The notes beneath the pieces are model-generated. The model did not search any database. It had not been told where the DNA came from and saw only the letters and a list, made by a program, of their open reading frames with translations. Positions 16,950 through 24,822 of a stretch of 48,745 nucleotides of DNA are shown here, in pieces. The first letter of the stretch is position 1; every line of letters starts with the position of its first letter. A program made the translations under genes and the position numbers. The DNA lies in NCBI GenBank assembly GCA_009693835.1, contig SHWM01000010.1, positions 1 through 48,745 on the forward strand. The letters run 5' to 3'. The stretch is from Alphaproteobacteria bacterium. Lineage in GTDB: Bacteria; Pseudomonadota; Alphaproteobacteria; UBA11222.

Positions 16950-18319
16950 GGCGGCGTCAGTCCGAAGGCCATGAACAGGGCCCGCGCCTTGTCGAGGCTC
17001 TCGCGATATTCCTCACCGGGTTGTGAATCCGCGACAATACCCCCGCCTGCGTGAAACACCGCCTGGCGCGCATTCATGACGATCGTGCGAATGGCGATGT
17101 TCAGGTCCATGCTCCCGTCAAAGCCAATATACCCGATCGCCCCGCAATAGGGGCCGCGAATATGCGGCTCTGTCTCTGCGATGATCTGCATGGCCCGGAT
17201 TTTTGGTGCGCCGGTGATCGAGCCGCCCGGAAACGCCGCGCGGAGTACGTCAACGGGCCCTGTACCGGGCCGCAATAATCCGGTGACGGTCGAGACCAGA
17301 TGATGCACGGTGGCAAAGCTTTCCAGCCTGCAAAGCGAGGGCACGTCGATACTGCCATCCTGACAGACGCGGCTGAGATCATTGCGCAGCAGATCTGTAA
17401 TCATCACATTTTCGGCGCGGTCCTTTTCGCTTTGCTCCAATTCACGCATCAGTTCGGCGTCCCGTTCGGGCGTCGCCCCGCGCGGCCGCGTCCCCTTGAT
17501 CGGGCGCGCCTCGATTTTTCCGTCCGCCAGTTTCAAAAACCGCTCCGGGGAGCTGGAGGCAATGGCGAAATCCCCGAGCTCCATAAAGGCGGAAAATGGC
17601 GCGGCATTCACCTCACGCAGGCGCCGGTAGCAGGCCGCCCGATCAAATCCGGCGCCCAGTTCCACTGTAAAACGCTGCGCAATATTGGCCTGGAAAATGT
17701 CCCCGGCCAGAATGTATTCAATCACCCGTGCAACGGCGCGTTCATAAGCTTCGCGGGTGAAATTCACCTTCCAGGGACCTGCATTAATGCTTTCGGCAGT
17801 GGGCGGCAAAGGCGCCAACCGTGCTGCCGCCACCGCGTCGCGCAAACACGCCCGCCGTCCATCCGCATCGACCGCGCCCAGATCGTGCGCAATCAGCCAT
17901 GCGCGCCGCTCCATGCCGTCAAACGCAATAAGCTGATCATAAAGGCCAAACGCCATATCGGGCGTGCGCATATCATCAATGCCTTGAACCGGAACCCGCT
18001 CCAGATAGCGCCCCATTTCATATCCGAGATAACCCGCGGCCCCACCCTGAAACGGCGGCAGTCCCGGGAGCGTTGCGCATTGACCGCGCGCGAGCAGCGC
18101 TTCCAACTGCACAAACGGATCACCGGCGACAGGTTCGCCGTCCAGCATCAGCAGGCCATCCCCGGCAATCAGCGTACTGACAGGATTAACGCAGACGAAG
18201 CTGTAACGCCCCATGCCTCCATCCAGCCGCGCCGAATCCAGCAGCATGGACCAGGGCCGTCCCGCCCACGGGCCAAAAGCCTGAACAGGGTCGAGATAAT
18301 CTATCTCCTCAACCGCCAT
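16946..18319 (-). CDS. pabB: Aminodeoxychorismate synthase component I
   Basis: 457 residues of the chorismate-binding family. It has the N-terminal component-I domain and the catalytic domain with SSSPERFLKL, PIKGTRPRG, LLRNDLSRVC, PGGSITGAPKIRAM and GGGIVADS. The Lys in PIKGT marks aminodeoxychorismate synthase, whereas anthranilate synthases have PIAGTR. With PabA it turns chorismate and glutamine into 4-amino-4-deoxychorismate. It follows the COQ9-family gene by nine bases. Confidence 0.92.
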   Translation of the reverse strand: MAVEEIDYLDPVQAFGPWAGRPWSMLLDSARLDGGMGRYSFVCVNPVSTLIAGDGLLMLDGEPVAGDPFVQLEALLARGQCATLPGLPPFQGGAAGYLGYEMGRYLERVPVQGIDDMRTPDMAFGLYDQLIAFDGMERRAWLIAHDLGAVDADGRRACLRDAVAAARLAPLPPTAESINAGPWKVNFTREAYERAVARVIEYILAGDIFQANIAQRFTVELGAGFDRAACYRRLREVNAAPFSAFMELGDFAIASSSPERFLKLADGKIEARPIKGTRPRGATPERDAELMRELEQSEKDRAENVMITDLLRNDLSRVCQDGSIDVPSLCRLESFATVHHLVSTVTGLLRPGTGPVDVLRAAFPGGSITGAPKIRAMQIIAETEPHIRGPYCGAIGYIGFDGSMDLNIAIRTIVMNARQAVFHAGGGIVADSQPGEEYRESLDKARALFMAFGLTPP

Positions 18320-18328
18320 GATACTTGC

Positions 18329-19015
18329 TCAGGGCCAGCGCCGCGCCCCGGACAGCCGTGCCGCCAACCGTCCCAATAATGGCGCGGGCGACGGTACATG
18401 CCGGCTGAGCGCCCCCAGGCGGGCCTTCACTTTCTCGAATTGCAGAACATTGGCGACGCGCCGCTCGATAAACGCATCCATCGCCTCTGCATTCGTACCA
18501 CCCTCGCCCAGCCAATGCGTGACGATCGACGCCACGACGGCGGCCAGCACCGCCCGCTTGCTGTAAAAATTAAAATCTGTCGACTGATCGCCCGCCGCCC
18601 GCCAAATCGCATCCACTGTGCGGTAAAGTTGCGCCAGCGCCCCCGGCACATTCGGGGGCAGTGCCTGAACCGCAAGCGCTCTGCGGACGGCCTCGCGATG
18701 CGGGCGCAGCAGTTCAAGATAAATCTTCAGCGCCTCTGTAACACGCGCCGACAGCCGCAAATTATGCAGATTGCGAAAAGAAATTTCCTGAACCAGCGCA
18801 GTGTCGCGCGAAGCCCAGAAGACGCCCAGTAAATCCCTGACCCCATCAGGAAACGCCAGCAGGGCAAGGCCTGCATCCGCTCCCGCATCCTGAATCGCCC
18901 GCTCCAGAACCACATCCGACCAGCCGTCAAATGGCACATGCGGCAGGGCCGCGGCCAGCACCGCCTCACGCACGGGCGCCAGATAGTCCTGGGCCGGATG
19001 GCCGGCTTCTGTCAT
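18329..19015 (-). CDS. COQ9-family protein
   Basis: 228 residues, largely helical. The C-terminal COQ9 domain is recognisable by DFNFYSKRAVLAAVVAS and LGEGGTNAEAMDAFIERRV. In mitochondria COQ9 binds lipid and helps the hydroxylase COQ7 in ubiquinone synthesis; alphaproteobacterial members are assumed to act similarly. It overlaps def by four bases (ATGA) and lies just upstream of pabB, so def-COQ9-pabB-pabA-pabC looks like one operon. Confidence 0.85.
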   Translation of the reverse strand: MTEAGHPAQDYLAPVREAVLAAALPHVPFDGWSDVVLERAIQDAGADAGLALLAFPDGVRDLLGVFWASRDTALVQEISFRNLHNLRLSARVTEALKIYLELLRPHREAVRRALAVQALPPNVPGALAQLYRTVDAIWRAAGDQSTDFNFYSKRAVLAAVVASIVTHWLGEGGTNAEAMDAFIERRVANVLQFEKVKARLGALSRHVPSPAPLLGRLAARLSGARRWP

Positions 19016-19575
19016 TCGCGTTCCGGCCTTTGATGCGCGTCCATAAAGTCGGCCATTTCGCTCTCAAACAGCAGCAGACCGAGATCCTCCATACGTTGCG
19101 GATAAAGAATGCCATCAAGATGGTCGCACTCATGCTGTACCACACGGGCGTGAAAGCCGCGCGCAACGCGCGAAAGCGGCTCCCCCGCGCGATCCAGGCC
19201 CGAATAGCGGATAAGATTGTGCCGTGGCACTGCCCCGCGCAGGCCCGGAACGGACAGGCACCCCTCCCAGCCGGTCTGCCGGTCCGGCCCCAGCACCTCG
19301 ATCACCGGATTGATCAGCACGGTCAGCGGGGCGGTGTGATCATAGGCCTCCTCGCCCGCGCCTACGCCGGCACGTTCACCCGGGGCCTGAAAAATCACCA
19401 CCCGCAGGGACTCATATATCTGCGGCGCCGCCAAGCCCGCCCCATTGGCGTCGATCATGGTTTCAATCATGTCATCAATCAGCCGCTGAATTTCAGGATC
19501 CCGTGTATCTGTGACAGGCGCAGCCGTTTTTCGTAAAACCGGATGCCCCATGCGCGCTATTTTTCTGATTGCCAT
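19012..19575 (-). CDS. def: Peptide deformylase
   Basis: 187 residues. It removes the formyl group from nascent N-terminal methionine. All three family motifs are present: GAGLAAPQ (residues 45-52), EGCLSVPG with the metal Cys, and QHECDHLDG with the two metal His and catalytic Glu. It is the first gene of the def-COQ9-pab run. Confidence 0.95.
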   Translation of the reverse strand: MAIRKIARMGHPVLRKTAAPVTDTRDPEIQRLIDDMIETMIDANGAGLAAPQIYESLRVVIFQAPGERAGVGAGEEAYDHTAPLTVLINPVIEVLGPDRQTGWEGCLSVPGLRGAVPRHNLIRYSGLDRAGEPLSRVARGFHARVVQHECDHLDGILYPQRMEDLGLLLFESEMADFMDAHQRPERE

Positions 19576-19616
19576 GCGTTCACTATGACCCGGCGTAGGG
19601 CGTTGCGCAATATGCG

Positions 19617-21020
19617 CTAATGTTGTAGCGCCTTGACAATATCCTCGACCATTTTCTTGGCGTCTGCGAACAGCATCATGGTGTTATCGCGGAAGAACAG
19701 TTCATTCTCGACCCCGGCATAGCCGGAGCCCATGCCGCGCTTGACAAACAATACGGTGCGCGCCTTTTCCACATCCAATATCGGCATGCCGTAAATGGCG
19801 CTGCCGCGGTCGGTCTTGGCGGCCGGGTTCGTGACGTCATTGGCCCCGATCACAAAGGCCGCATCCGCGGCCGGGAACTGACTATTGATGTCTTCCAGTT
19901 CAAATACGTCATCGTAGGAAACATTGGCTTCCGCCAGCAATACATTCATATGCCCCGGCATGCGCCCGGCGACGGGGTGAATGGCGTAGCTGATCTTGAC
20001 GCCCTCGCGTTTCAAAATCTCGGCCATTTCTCGCAGCGCATGCTGGGCCTGCGCCACCGCCATGCCATAACCCGGCACGATGATCACCGAACCGGCGTTA
20101 CGTAAAATAAATGCGGCATCTTCCGCGCTGCCGCGCCGGACCGGTCGGGCTTCGATGCCGCGGCTGGCTGCACTTTCCGTAGCGGTTCCAAAGCCGCCCA
20201 GGATAACGCTGAAGAAGGAGCGATTCATTCCCTTGCACATAATGTAGGAAAGGATTGCCCCGCTCGACCCCACCAGGGCGCCGGTGATGATCAGGGCCGA
20301 GTTCTCGAGGGTAAAACCGATCCCCGCCGCCGCCCAGCCGGAATAGGAATTCAGCATCGACACCACAACCGGCATATCCGCGCCGCCGATGGGAATGATC
20401 AGCGTGACCCCCAGTATCAGGGCAAGCGCCGTAAGCCCCCAGAACCCCGCGTGGGATTCGCTGCTGCAAAACATGATAATCACGCCCACAAGCACCAGTC
20501 CAAGCAGCGCGTTCACCAAATGCTGGCCGCGAAACGCCACTGGCGCGCCGGAAACCACGCCCTGCAATTTGCTGAATGCGATCAGTGAGCCGGAAAACGT
20601 AATGGCACCGATAGCGGCGCCCAGCGACATTTCTATCAGACTGGCGGGCCTGATGCCGCCGGGCGCGCCCAAACCGAAGGCCTGCGGCGTATAGAGCGCC
20701 GAACCCGCCACCAGCACGGCCGCCAGTCCGACCAGGCTATGAAACGCCGCCACCAGCTGCGGCATGGCCGTCATGGTGATGCGCCGGGCAATCAACGCGC
20801 CCGCAGACCCGCCAATTCCAAGCCCGGCCAGAATCAAACCCCAGGTCAGGCCATCATAATTTCCCAGCGTCAGCAGTGATGTGGCAATCGCAATCGCCAT
20901 GCCCAGCATGCCGAACAGGTTCCCGCGCCGCGACGTTTCGGGCGATGACAGGCCACGCAGCGCCAGGACGAACAAAATCCCCGAAGCGAGATAGGCCAGA
21001 GCAGCGAGATTAGCGTTCAC
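19617..21020 (-). CDS. pntB: NAD(P) transhydrogenase beta subunit
   Basis: 467 residues from a GTG start. The N-terminal half has about nine transmembrane helices (proton channel). The C-terminal part is the NADP(H)-binding domain III with VIIVPGYGMAVAQAQHAL and GANDVTNPAA. With the two alpha subunits it couples proton entry to hydride transfer from NADH to NADP+. It is the last gene of the cox4-pntAA-pntAB-pntB order. Confidence 0.95.
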   Translation of the reverse strand: MNANLAALAYLASGILFVLALRGLSSPETSRRGNLFGMLGMAIAIATSLLTLGNYDGLTWGLILAGLGIGGSAGALIARRITMTAMPQLVAAFHSLVGLAAVLVAGSALYTPQAFGLGAPGGIRPASLIEMSLGAAIGAITFSGSLIAFSKLQGVVSGAPVAFRGQHLVNALLGLVLVGVIIMFCSSESHAGFWGLTALALILGVTLIIPIGGADMPVVVSMLNSYSGWAAAGIGFTLENSALIITGALVGSSGAILSYIMCKGMNRSFFSVILGGFGTATESAASRGIEARPVRRGSAEDAAFILRNAGSVIIVPGYGMAVAQAQHALREMAEILKREGVKISYAIHPVAGRMPGHMNVLLAEANVSYDDVFELEDINSQFPAADAAFVIGANDVTNPAAKTDRGSAIYGMPILDVEKARTVLFVKRGMGSGYAGVENELFFRDNTMMLFADAKKMVEDIVKALQH

Positions 21021-21050
21021 TATCGTTTCCTGGAACCGGGGCCCGGCTTG

Positions 21051-21362
21051 CTATTTCTGTTTTTTCTTGTACATGGCCAGCATGCGCTGGGTAACCAGAA
21101 AACCGCCAAATATATTCACCGACGCCAGCACCAGCGCACTGAACCCCATGGCCTTTGAAATCATTGCATCGGCTTCTGGCACGCCCGCGGCGCTTGCTCC
21201 CGCCGCCAGCAGCGCACCCACCACAATCACAGAGGAGATGGCGTTGGTGACGGCCATCAGCGGCGTGTGCAGCGCTGGCGTGACGCTCCATACCACATAA
21301 TAACCTACGAAAATCGCCAGAACGAAGATTGATAGCCGGAATATAAAGGGATCAACTTCCAT
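21051..21362 (-). CDS. pntAB: NAD(P) transhydrogenase alpha subunit, membrane part
   Basis: 103 residues with three or four transmembrane helices and the typical segment [19 protein letters not shown]. It corresponds to the C-terminal membrane part of the E. coli alpha subunit, here a separate gene as in other alphaproteobacteria. It lies between pntAA and pntB with short spacers. Confidence 0.92.
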   Translation of the reverse strand: MEVDPFIFRLSIFVLAIFVGYYVVWSVTPALHTPLMAVTNAISSVIVVGALLAAGASAAGVPEADAMISKAMGFSALVLASVNIFGGFLVTQRMLAMYKKKQK

Positions 21363-21391
21363 ATTCTGTTTCCGTCTCTTCGCGTTGGGCT

Positions 21392-22528
21392 TCAGGCAAC
21401 TTCGGTTTGCAGGGACGCATGGACGATCTGGCCTCCACGGGTCAACGCCGTTTCCCGGATGATTTCATCCTGCAAGTCGATCATCAGGGCGCCATCCGCC
21501 CCTATCAACGGCGTGAGGAAATTCAACAGATTTTTGGCATAAAGGGAGGAAGCGTCTGTCGCCAGGCGGCCCGGCATGTTGCGATAACCGATAATCGTGA
21601 CACCCCCAAATTCCACACATTCGCCCTCCTGGCTCAGGGCGCAATTGCCGCCCTGCTCCGCCGCCAGATCAACAATGACCGATCCCGGCTTCATGCTGCG
21701 CACCATCTCTTCGGTAATCAAAACGGGGGCGCGGCGGCCGGGAATCAGCGCTGTACAGATGGCGATATCCTGCTTGGCCAGCGTTTCAGCGATAAGCGCC
21801 GCCTGCTTGCATTTGAACTCCTCACTCATTTCACGCGCGTAACCGCCTTCGGTTTCCGCCTGCGCCATGGCCTCACTGTCGACCATCACAAATTTGCCGC
21901 CCAGACTCTCTACCTGTTCCTTGGCGGCAAGACGCACGTCGGTCGCGCTGACCACAGCCCCCAGGCGGCGCGCAGTCGCGATCGCCTGCAAACCCGCCAC
22001 GCCGGCCCCCATCACCAGGACGCGCGCAGGCGCAATGGTGCCGCCCGGCGTCATCATCATCGGCATGGCCCGGGCGAAAACATAACAGGCTTCGATCACA
22101 GCGCGGTAACCGGCAAGATTGGACTGTGACGACAACACATCCATGGACTGTGCACGGGTTATCCGGGGCATCAGTTCCATGGCAAAGGCATTAATTTGAT
22201 GCGCGGCGTAGGCCGCAATCCCGGCAGGGTCCTGAAACGGCGTCAACATGCCGATCAGCATGGCTCCGAGTTTGAAATGCACCAGATCATCCGGATTTGG
22301 GCGCTGCACGCAAAAAATGATGTCGGCGTCCGACAGCGCCGCCCTTGCTGTATCCGCCAGCCTGGCGCCTGCCTCCTTATACGTCTCGTCTGTCATGAAC
22401 GCGGCCTTGCCCGCGCCCCGTTCTATACAGACCTCAAGCCCGAGGGCCACAAGCTTTCGCACGGTCTCGGGCGTTCCCGCGACGCGTGTTTCGTGCGCCA
22501 GACGTTCCCGCAGGATTGAGATTTTCAT
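21392..22528 (-). CDS. pntAA: NAD(P) transhydrogenase alpha subunit, NAD(H)-binding part
   Basis: 378 residues, soluble domain I. The N-terminus [17 protein letters not shown], the segment [20 protein letters not shown] and the dinucleotide-binding [14 protein letters not shown] followed by TDVR are characteristic and shared with alanine dehydrogenase. The separate pntAB downstream confirms it as a split transhydrogenase subunit. Confidence 0.95.
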   Translation of the reverse strand: MKISILRERLAHETRVAGTPETVRKLVALGLEVCIERGAGKAAFMTDETYKEAGARLADTARAALSDADIIFCVQRPNPDDLVHFKLGAMLIGMLTPFQDPAGIAAYAAHQINAFAMELMPRITRAQSMDVLSSQSNLAGYRAVIEACYVFARAMPMMMTPGGTIAPARVLVMGAGVAGLQAIATARRLGAVVSATDVRLAAKEQVESLGGKFVMVDSEAMAQAETEGGYAREMSEEFKCKQAALIAETLAKQDIAICTALIPGRRAPVLITEEMVRSMKPGSVIVDLAAEQGGNCALSQEGECVEFGGVTIIGYRNMPGRLATDASSLYAKNLLNFLTPLIGADGALMIDLQDEIIRETALTRGGQIVHASLQTEVA

Positions 22529-22588
22529 GAGATCAGTACCCAGATGGCTGGCCGGAAAAACCGGCCCGCCACAAATATGCAGACATAG

Positions 22589-22729
22589 TCAGGCCAGAAA
22601 AATCGCCATCAGCCCCACAATAATAACCACACTGCCTGTCAGCCATTTTGTAAGAAGCACAAATGTCTTCCACATTTCACGATTCGAAGAAATATCCATT
22701 TTGCCGTGCTGATATTGCGTTACCGCCAT
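22589..22729 (-). CDS. aa3-type cytochrome c oxidase subunit IV (small)
   Basis: 46 residues, from the ATG at 22729 (ribosome site GAGGGATC) to a TGA at 22589-22591. The protein has a short polar start (MAVTQYQHGKMDISSNREMW) and one transmembrane helix of about 25 residues ending FLA, the layout of the small bacterial subunit IV (COX4_pro_2 family). In alphaproteobacteria this gene is often found immediately upstream of pntAA, as here. It has no catalytic role; the other oxidase subunits are not in the window. Confidence 0.8.
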   Translation of the reverse strand: MAVTQYQHGKMDISSNREMWKTFVLLTKWLTGSVVIIVGLMAIFLA

Positions 22730-23070
22730 CTTGATCCCTCCACCTAACCGATTCGCCTGCAACAATTACACAAGCCGGGGCGCAACTTACACGGCGCAGC
22801 GGCATTATTCCATGGCTGATGTTCAGACCGGAAACTTATGGTCATACAGATTATTTACATGAAAAGCTTGGAATATCCAACAAATCAAGCGCCTAAAATA
22901 TCTGCAGAACCGGCCAGGGCACCTCAACTTTTATGGTTTTTTTTATAGTTATATACTATCATTATCTAGGCAATTGTTTCATCCCACAATTGCTGGCGCG
23001 CCGTAACAGGCGTGTGAGGGTCAACATGTAACCCCCAAGTGCATGTTGACCCGTTTCGCCCCTTCCTGGA
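22730..23070. other. Non-coding spacer between the HAD gene and the transhydrogenase operon
   Basis: 341 bases with no convincing gene. Toward the HAD side it carries an 11-bp stem-loop (23018-23052) and an inverted repeat GCAATTG/CAATTGC (22970-22993). An AT-rich core (about 22921-22969) contains ATAGT-TATAT-ACTAT (22945-22959). The promoter of the cox4-pnt operon must lie here, read leftward. Confidence 0.6.
23018..23052 (-). terminator. Stem-loop after the msrP-HAD genes, probable terminator
   Basis: A perfect 11-bp stem (GGGTCAACATG with CATGTTGACCC) and 13-base loop begin 18 bases after the HAD stop. There is no T-run after it, so it may be a weak or Rho-assisted terminator or a processing hairpin. 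Confidence 0.45.
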
Positions 23071-23742
23071 TCAAATTCCCAAAAGCCCGGGCAACTGAGC
23101 CATATCCGCGAATATCTCCGCTCCTTCCGCGCGCAACCTGTCCGTTTCGCTTTCCTCGTCCCCTGCGTAGGCCAGCACACGCATACCCGCCGCGCAGGCG
23201 CCCGCGGCTCCGGGGGCGCTATCCTCAATGACCACCGCACGGCCGGGTAATACCCCCATGCGCGAGGCCGCAAGCAGGAACAGATCGGGATGCGGTTTTC
23301 CCCGCGCCACCATGGTGCTGGAATACAGAGACCCGCCAAAATAGGACCGCAAGCCCGTCAACCCCAGGGTCAACTCCATCTTGCCGGGAGAGCCGGATGA
23401 AGCCACGCATATTTTAATTCCAGCGTCACGAATGCGGGTAATTGCCTGCTCAACGCCCGGAACAGCCCGCAGAGACCGGCGAAAGGCCGCATAGGTTTCG
23501 CGTTGCAGGTCTACCCGCCAGTCATCCTGCAGGGGCTTTCCGGTCATCTGCGAGATTTTTTCCATAACCTGCACCATCGAGTGCCCAACCATGGCTGTGC
23601 GTGTTTGCGCCACACTGATGGAATATCCCAGCCGGTTAATGGCCGCTGCCAATATGCGGTTGGCGATCGGCTCGCTGTCGACCAGCACGCCGTCACAATC
23701 AAAAATCACCAGTTGCGGCGGCGCAGGCAAAACCCCCATCAC
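23071..23742 (-). CDS. HAD-superfamily hydrolase (beta-phosphoglucomutase/phosphoglycolate phosphatase-like)
   Basis: 223 residues. Motif I is FDCDGVLVDSEP (nucleophile Asp15, acid Asp17), motif II VASSGS, motif III around GKPHPD, and motif IV VIEDSAPG. The helical cap (about 25-85) is type C1. Many relatives dephosphorylate small sugar phosphates; the substrate here is unknown. The GTG start overlaps the msrP stop (GTGA), so the genes are coupled, in the place where msrQ is often found. Confidence 0.85.
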   Translation of the reverse strand: MMGVLPAPPQLVIFDCDGVLVDSEPIANRILAAAINRLGYSISVAQTRTAMVGHSMVQVMEKISQMTGKPLQDDWRVDLQRETYAAFRRSLRAVPGVEQAITRIRDAGIKICVASSGSPGKMELTLGLTGLRSYFGGSLYSSTMVARGKPHPDLFLLAASRMGVLPGRAVVIEDSAPGAAGACAAGMRVLAYAGDEESETDRLRAEGAEIFADMAQLPGLLGI

Positions 23743-24707
23743 ATGTAAATATTCTGGCCGTTCATATTTTTGTACAGGCCAGCCACCTGATCGGCATATC
23801 CGTTAAACAGAACCGATGGCACCGTGCTGTCGGTCCCCAGCGGCTGCTCCACGGCCTGACTCCAGCGTGGGTGATCCACCTGCGGATTTACATTCGCCCA
23901 GAAGCCATATTCCTCGGCATTGGTCTGTTCCCAGAAGCTGACCGGACGTGCATCCGTCAGTGTAAACCGGACAATGGATTTAATAGACTTGAATCCATAT
24001 TTCCATGGCAATGCCAGGCGGAGCGGCGCCCCAAACTGTTTGGCCAACGGCTTGCCATAGGCGCCGGTGACCAGAAAGGCGAGGTCGTTCTGGGCCTCTT
24101 CCACCGTCACGCCTTCGATATAGGGCCACGGATACCAGAACTGCTGTTGCCCGGACGCGATATCAGGATTCTGGAAAGTTTCCATGCGCACATAACGCGC
24201 CTCCGGCTCCGGGTCCGCAAGTTTCAGAATTCCAGCCAGCGGAAAGCCGGTCCACGGCACCACCATCGACCAGCGTTCAACGCAGCGATGCCGGTAGACG
24301 CGTTCTTCAAGCGGCATCTGGCGGATCAGACGATCTATGTCCAGGGTCTGCGGGTTGCGCACCAGCCCATCAATGCGTATTTCCCAGGGCCGGGTCTTCA
24401 GGGCCTGCGCCGATTCCGAGATCTGCTTGTGTGACGCGAATTCATAAAAATTATTATAGGTGGAACTAAGTTTTTCGGGCGTCAGCGGACGCTCCAGCGC
24501 ACCAAACGCCGGATTGGCTTTCCCGGGATACAGGTCTGCCATGGGATCGCCGCCCTCTGCGGCAAAGGCTGCTCCGCCAATGCCCACCCCCAGTAGTGCG
24601 GCGCCGCCCAGGGCGCCTTGCATAAACTGGCGGCGGTTGGCGAAAACATTTTCGGGCGTCACCCGATTCTCAGATATTTCCCAGCCGCGTTTAATCTTGA
24701 TCAGCAT
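23739..24707 (-). CDS. msrP: Periplasmic protein-methionine-sulfoxide reductase, molybdopterin subunit
   Basis: 322 residues. A twin-arginine signal (NRRQFMQGALGG, residues 24-35, cleavage expected near residue 50) targets a folded molybdoprotein to the periplasm. The sulfite-oxidase fold follows, with the molybdenum-ligating Cys142 in YRHRCVERWSMVVPW. MsrP (YedY) repairs oxidised methionines of envelope proteins with electrons from the haem protein MsrQ. No msrQ lies next to it; the HAD gene is coupled instead. The ATG has GAGG nearby. Confidence 0.92.
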   Translation of the reverse strand: MLIKIKRGWEISENRVTPENVFANRRQFMQGALGGAALLGVGIGGAAFAAEGGDPMADLYPGKANPAFGALERPLTPEKLSSTYNNFYEFASHKQISESAQALKTRPWEIRIDGLVRNPQTLDIDRLIRQMPLEERVYRHRCVERWSMVVPWTGFPLAGILKLADPEPEARYVRMETFQNPDIASGQQQFWYPWPYIEGVTVEEAQNDLAFLVTGAYGKPLAKQFGAPLRLALPWKYGFKSIKSIVRFTLTDARPVSFWEQTNAEEYGFWANVNPQVDHPRWSQAVEQPLGTDSTVPSVLFNGYADQVAGLYKNMNGQNIYM

Positions 24708-24731
24708 TCCAACCTCATCATGTGAACCATC

Positions 24732-24760
24732 CGCCCATGCGGGCCTATCCTATATGGGCG
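24732..24760. other. Short hairpin between the EF-G-like gene and msrP
   Basis: CGCCCAT and ATGGGCG (7 bp) enclose 15 bases, after the EF-G-like stop and just before the msrP start. There is no T-run. It could be a weak terminator or leader structure, and may be chance. Confidence 0.25.
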
Positions 24761-24822
24761 TCGTCCCTGCCTGAGCACCGCCAGATGCGATCAATAATTC
24801 GTTATCGCCGCCAGAATCGCCG

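Noticed and set aside
17300..18379. 359-codon plus-strand frame
   Set aside because: Antisense to pabB and the COQ9-family gene; no family signature.
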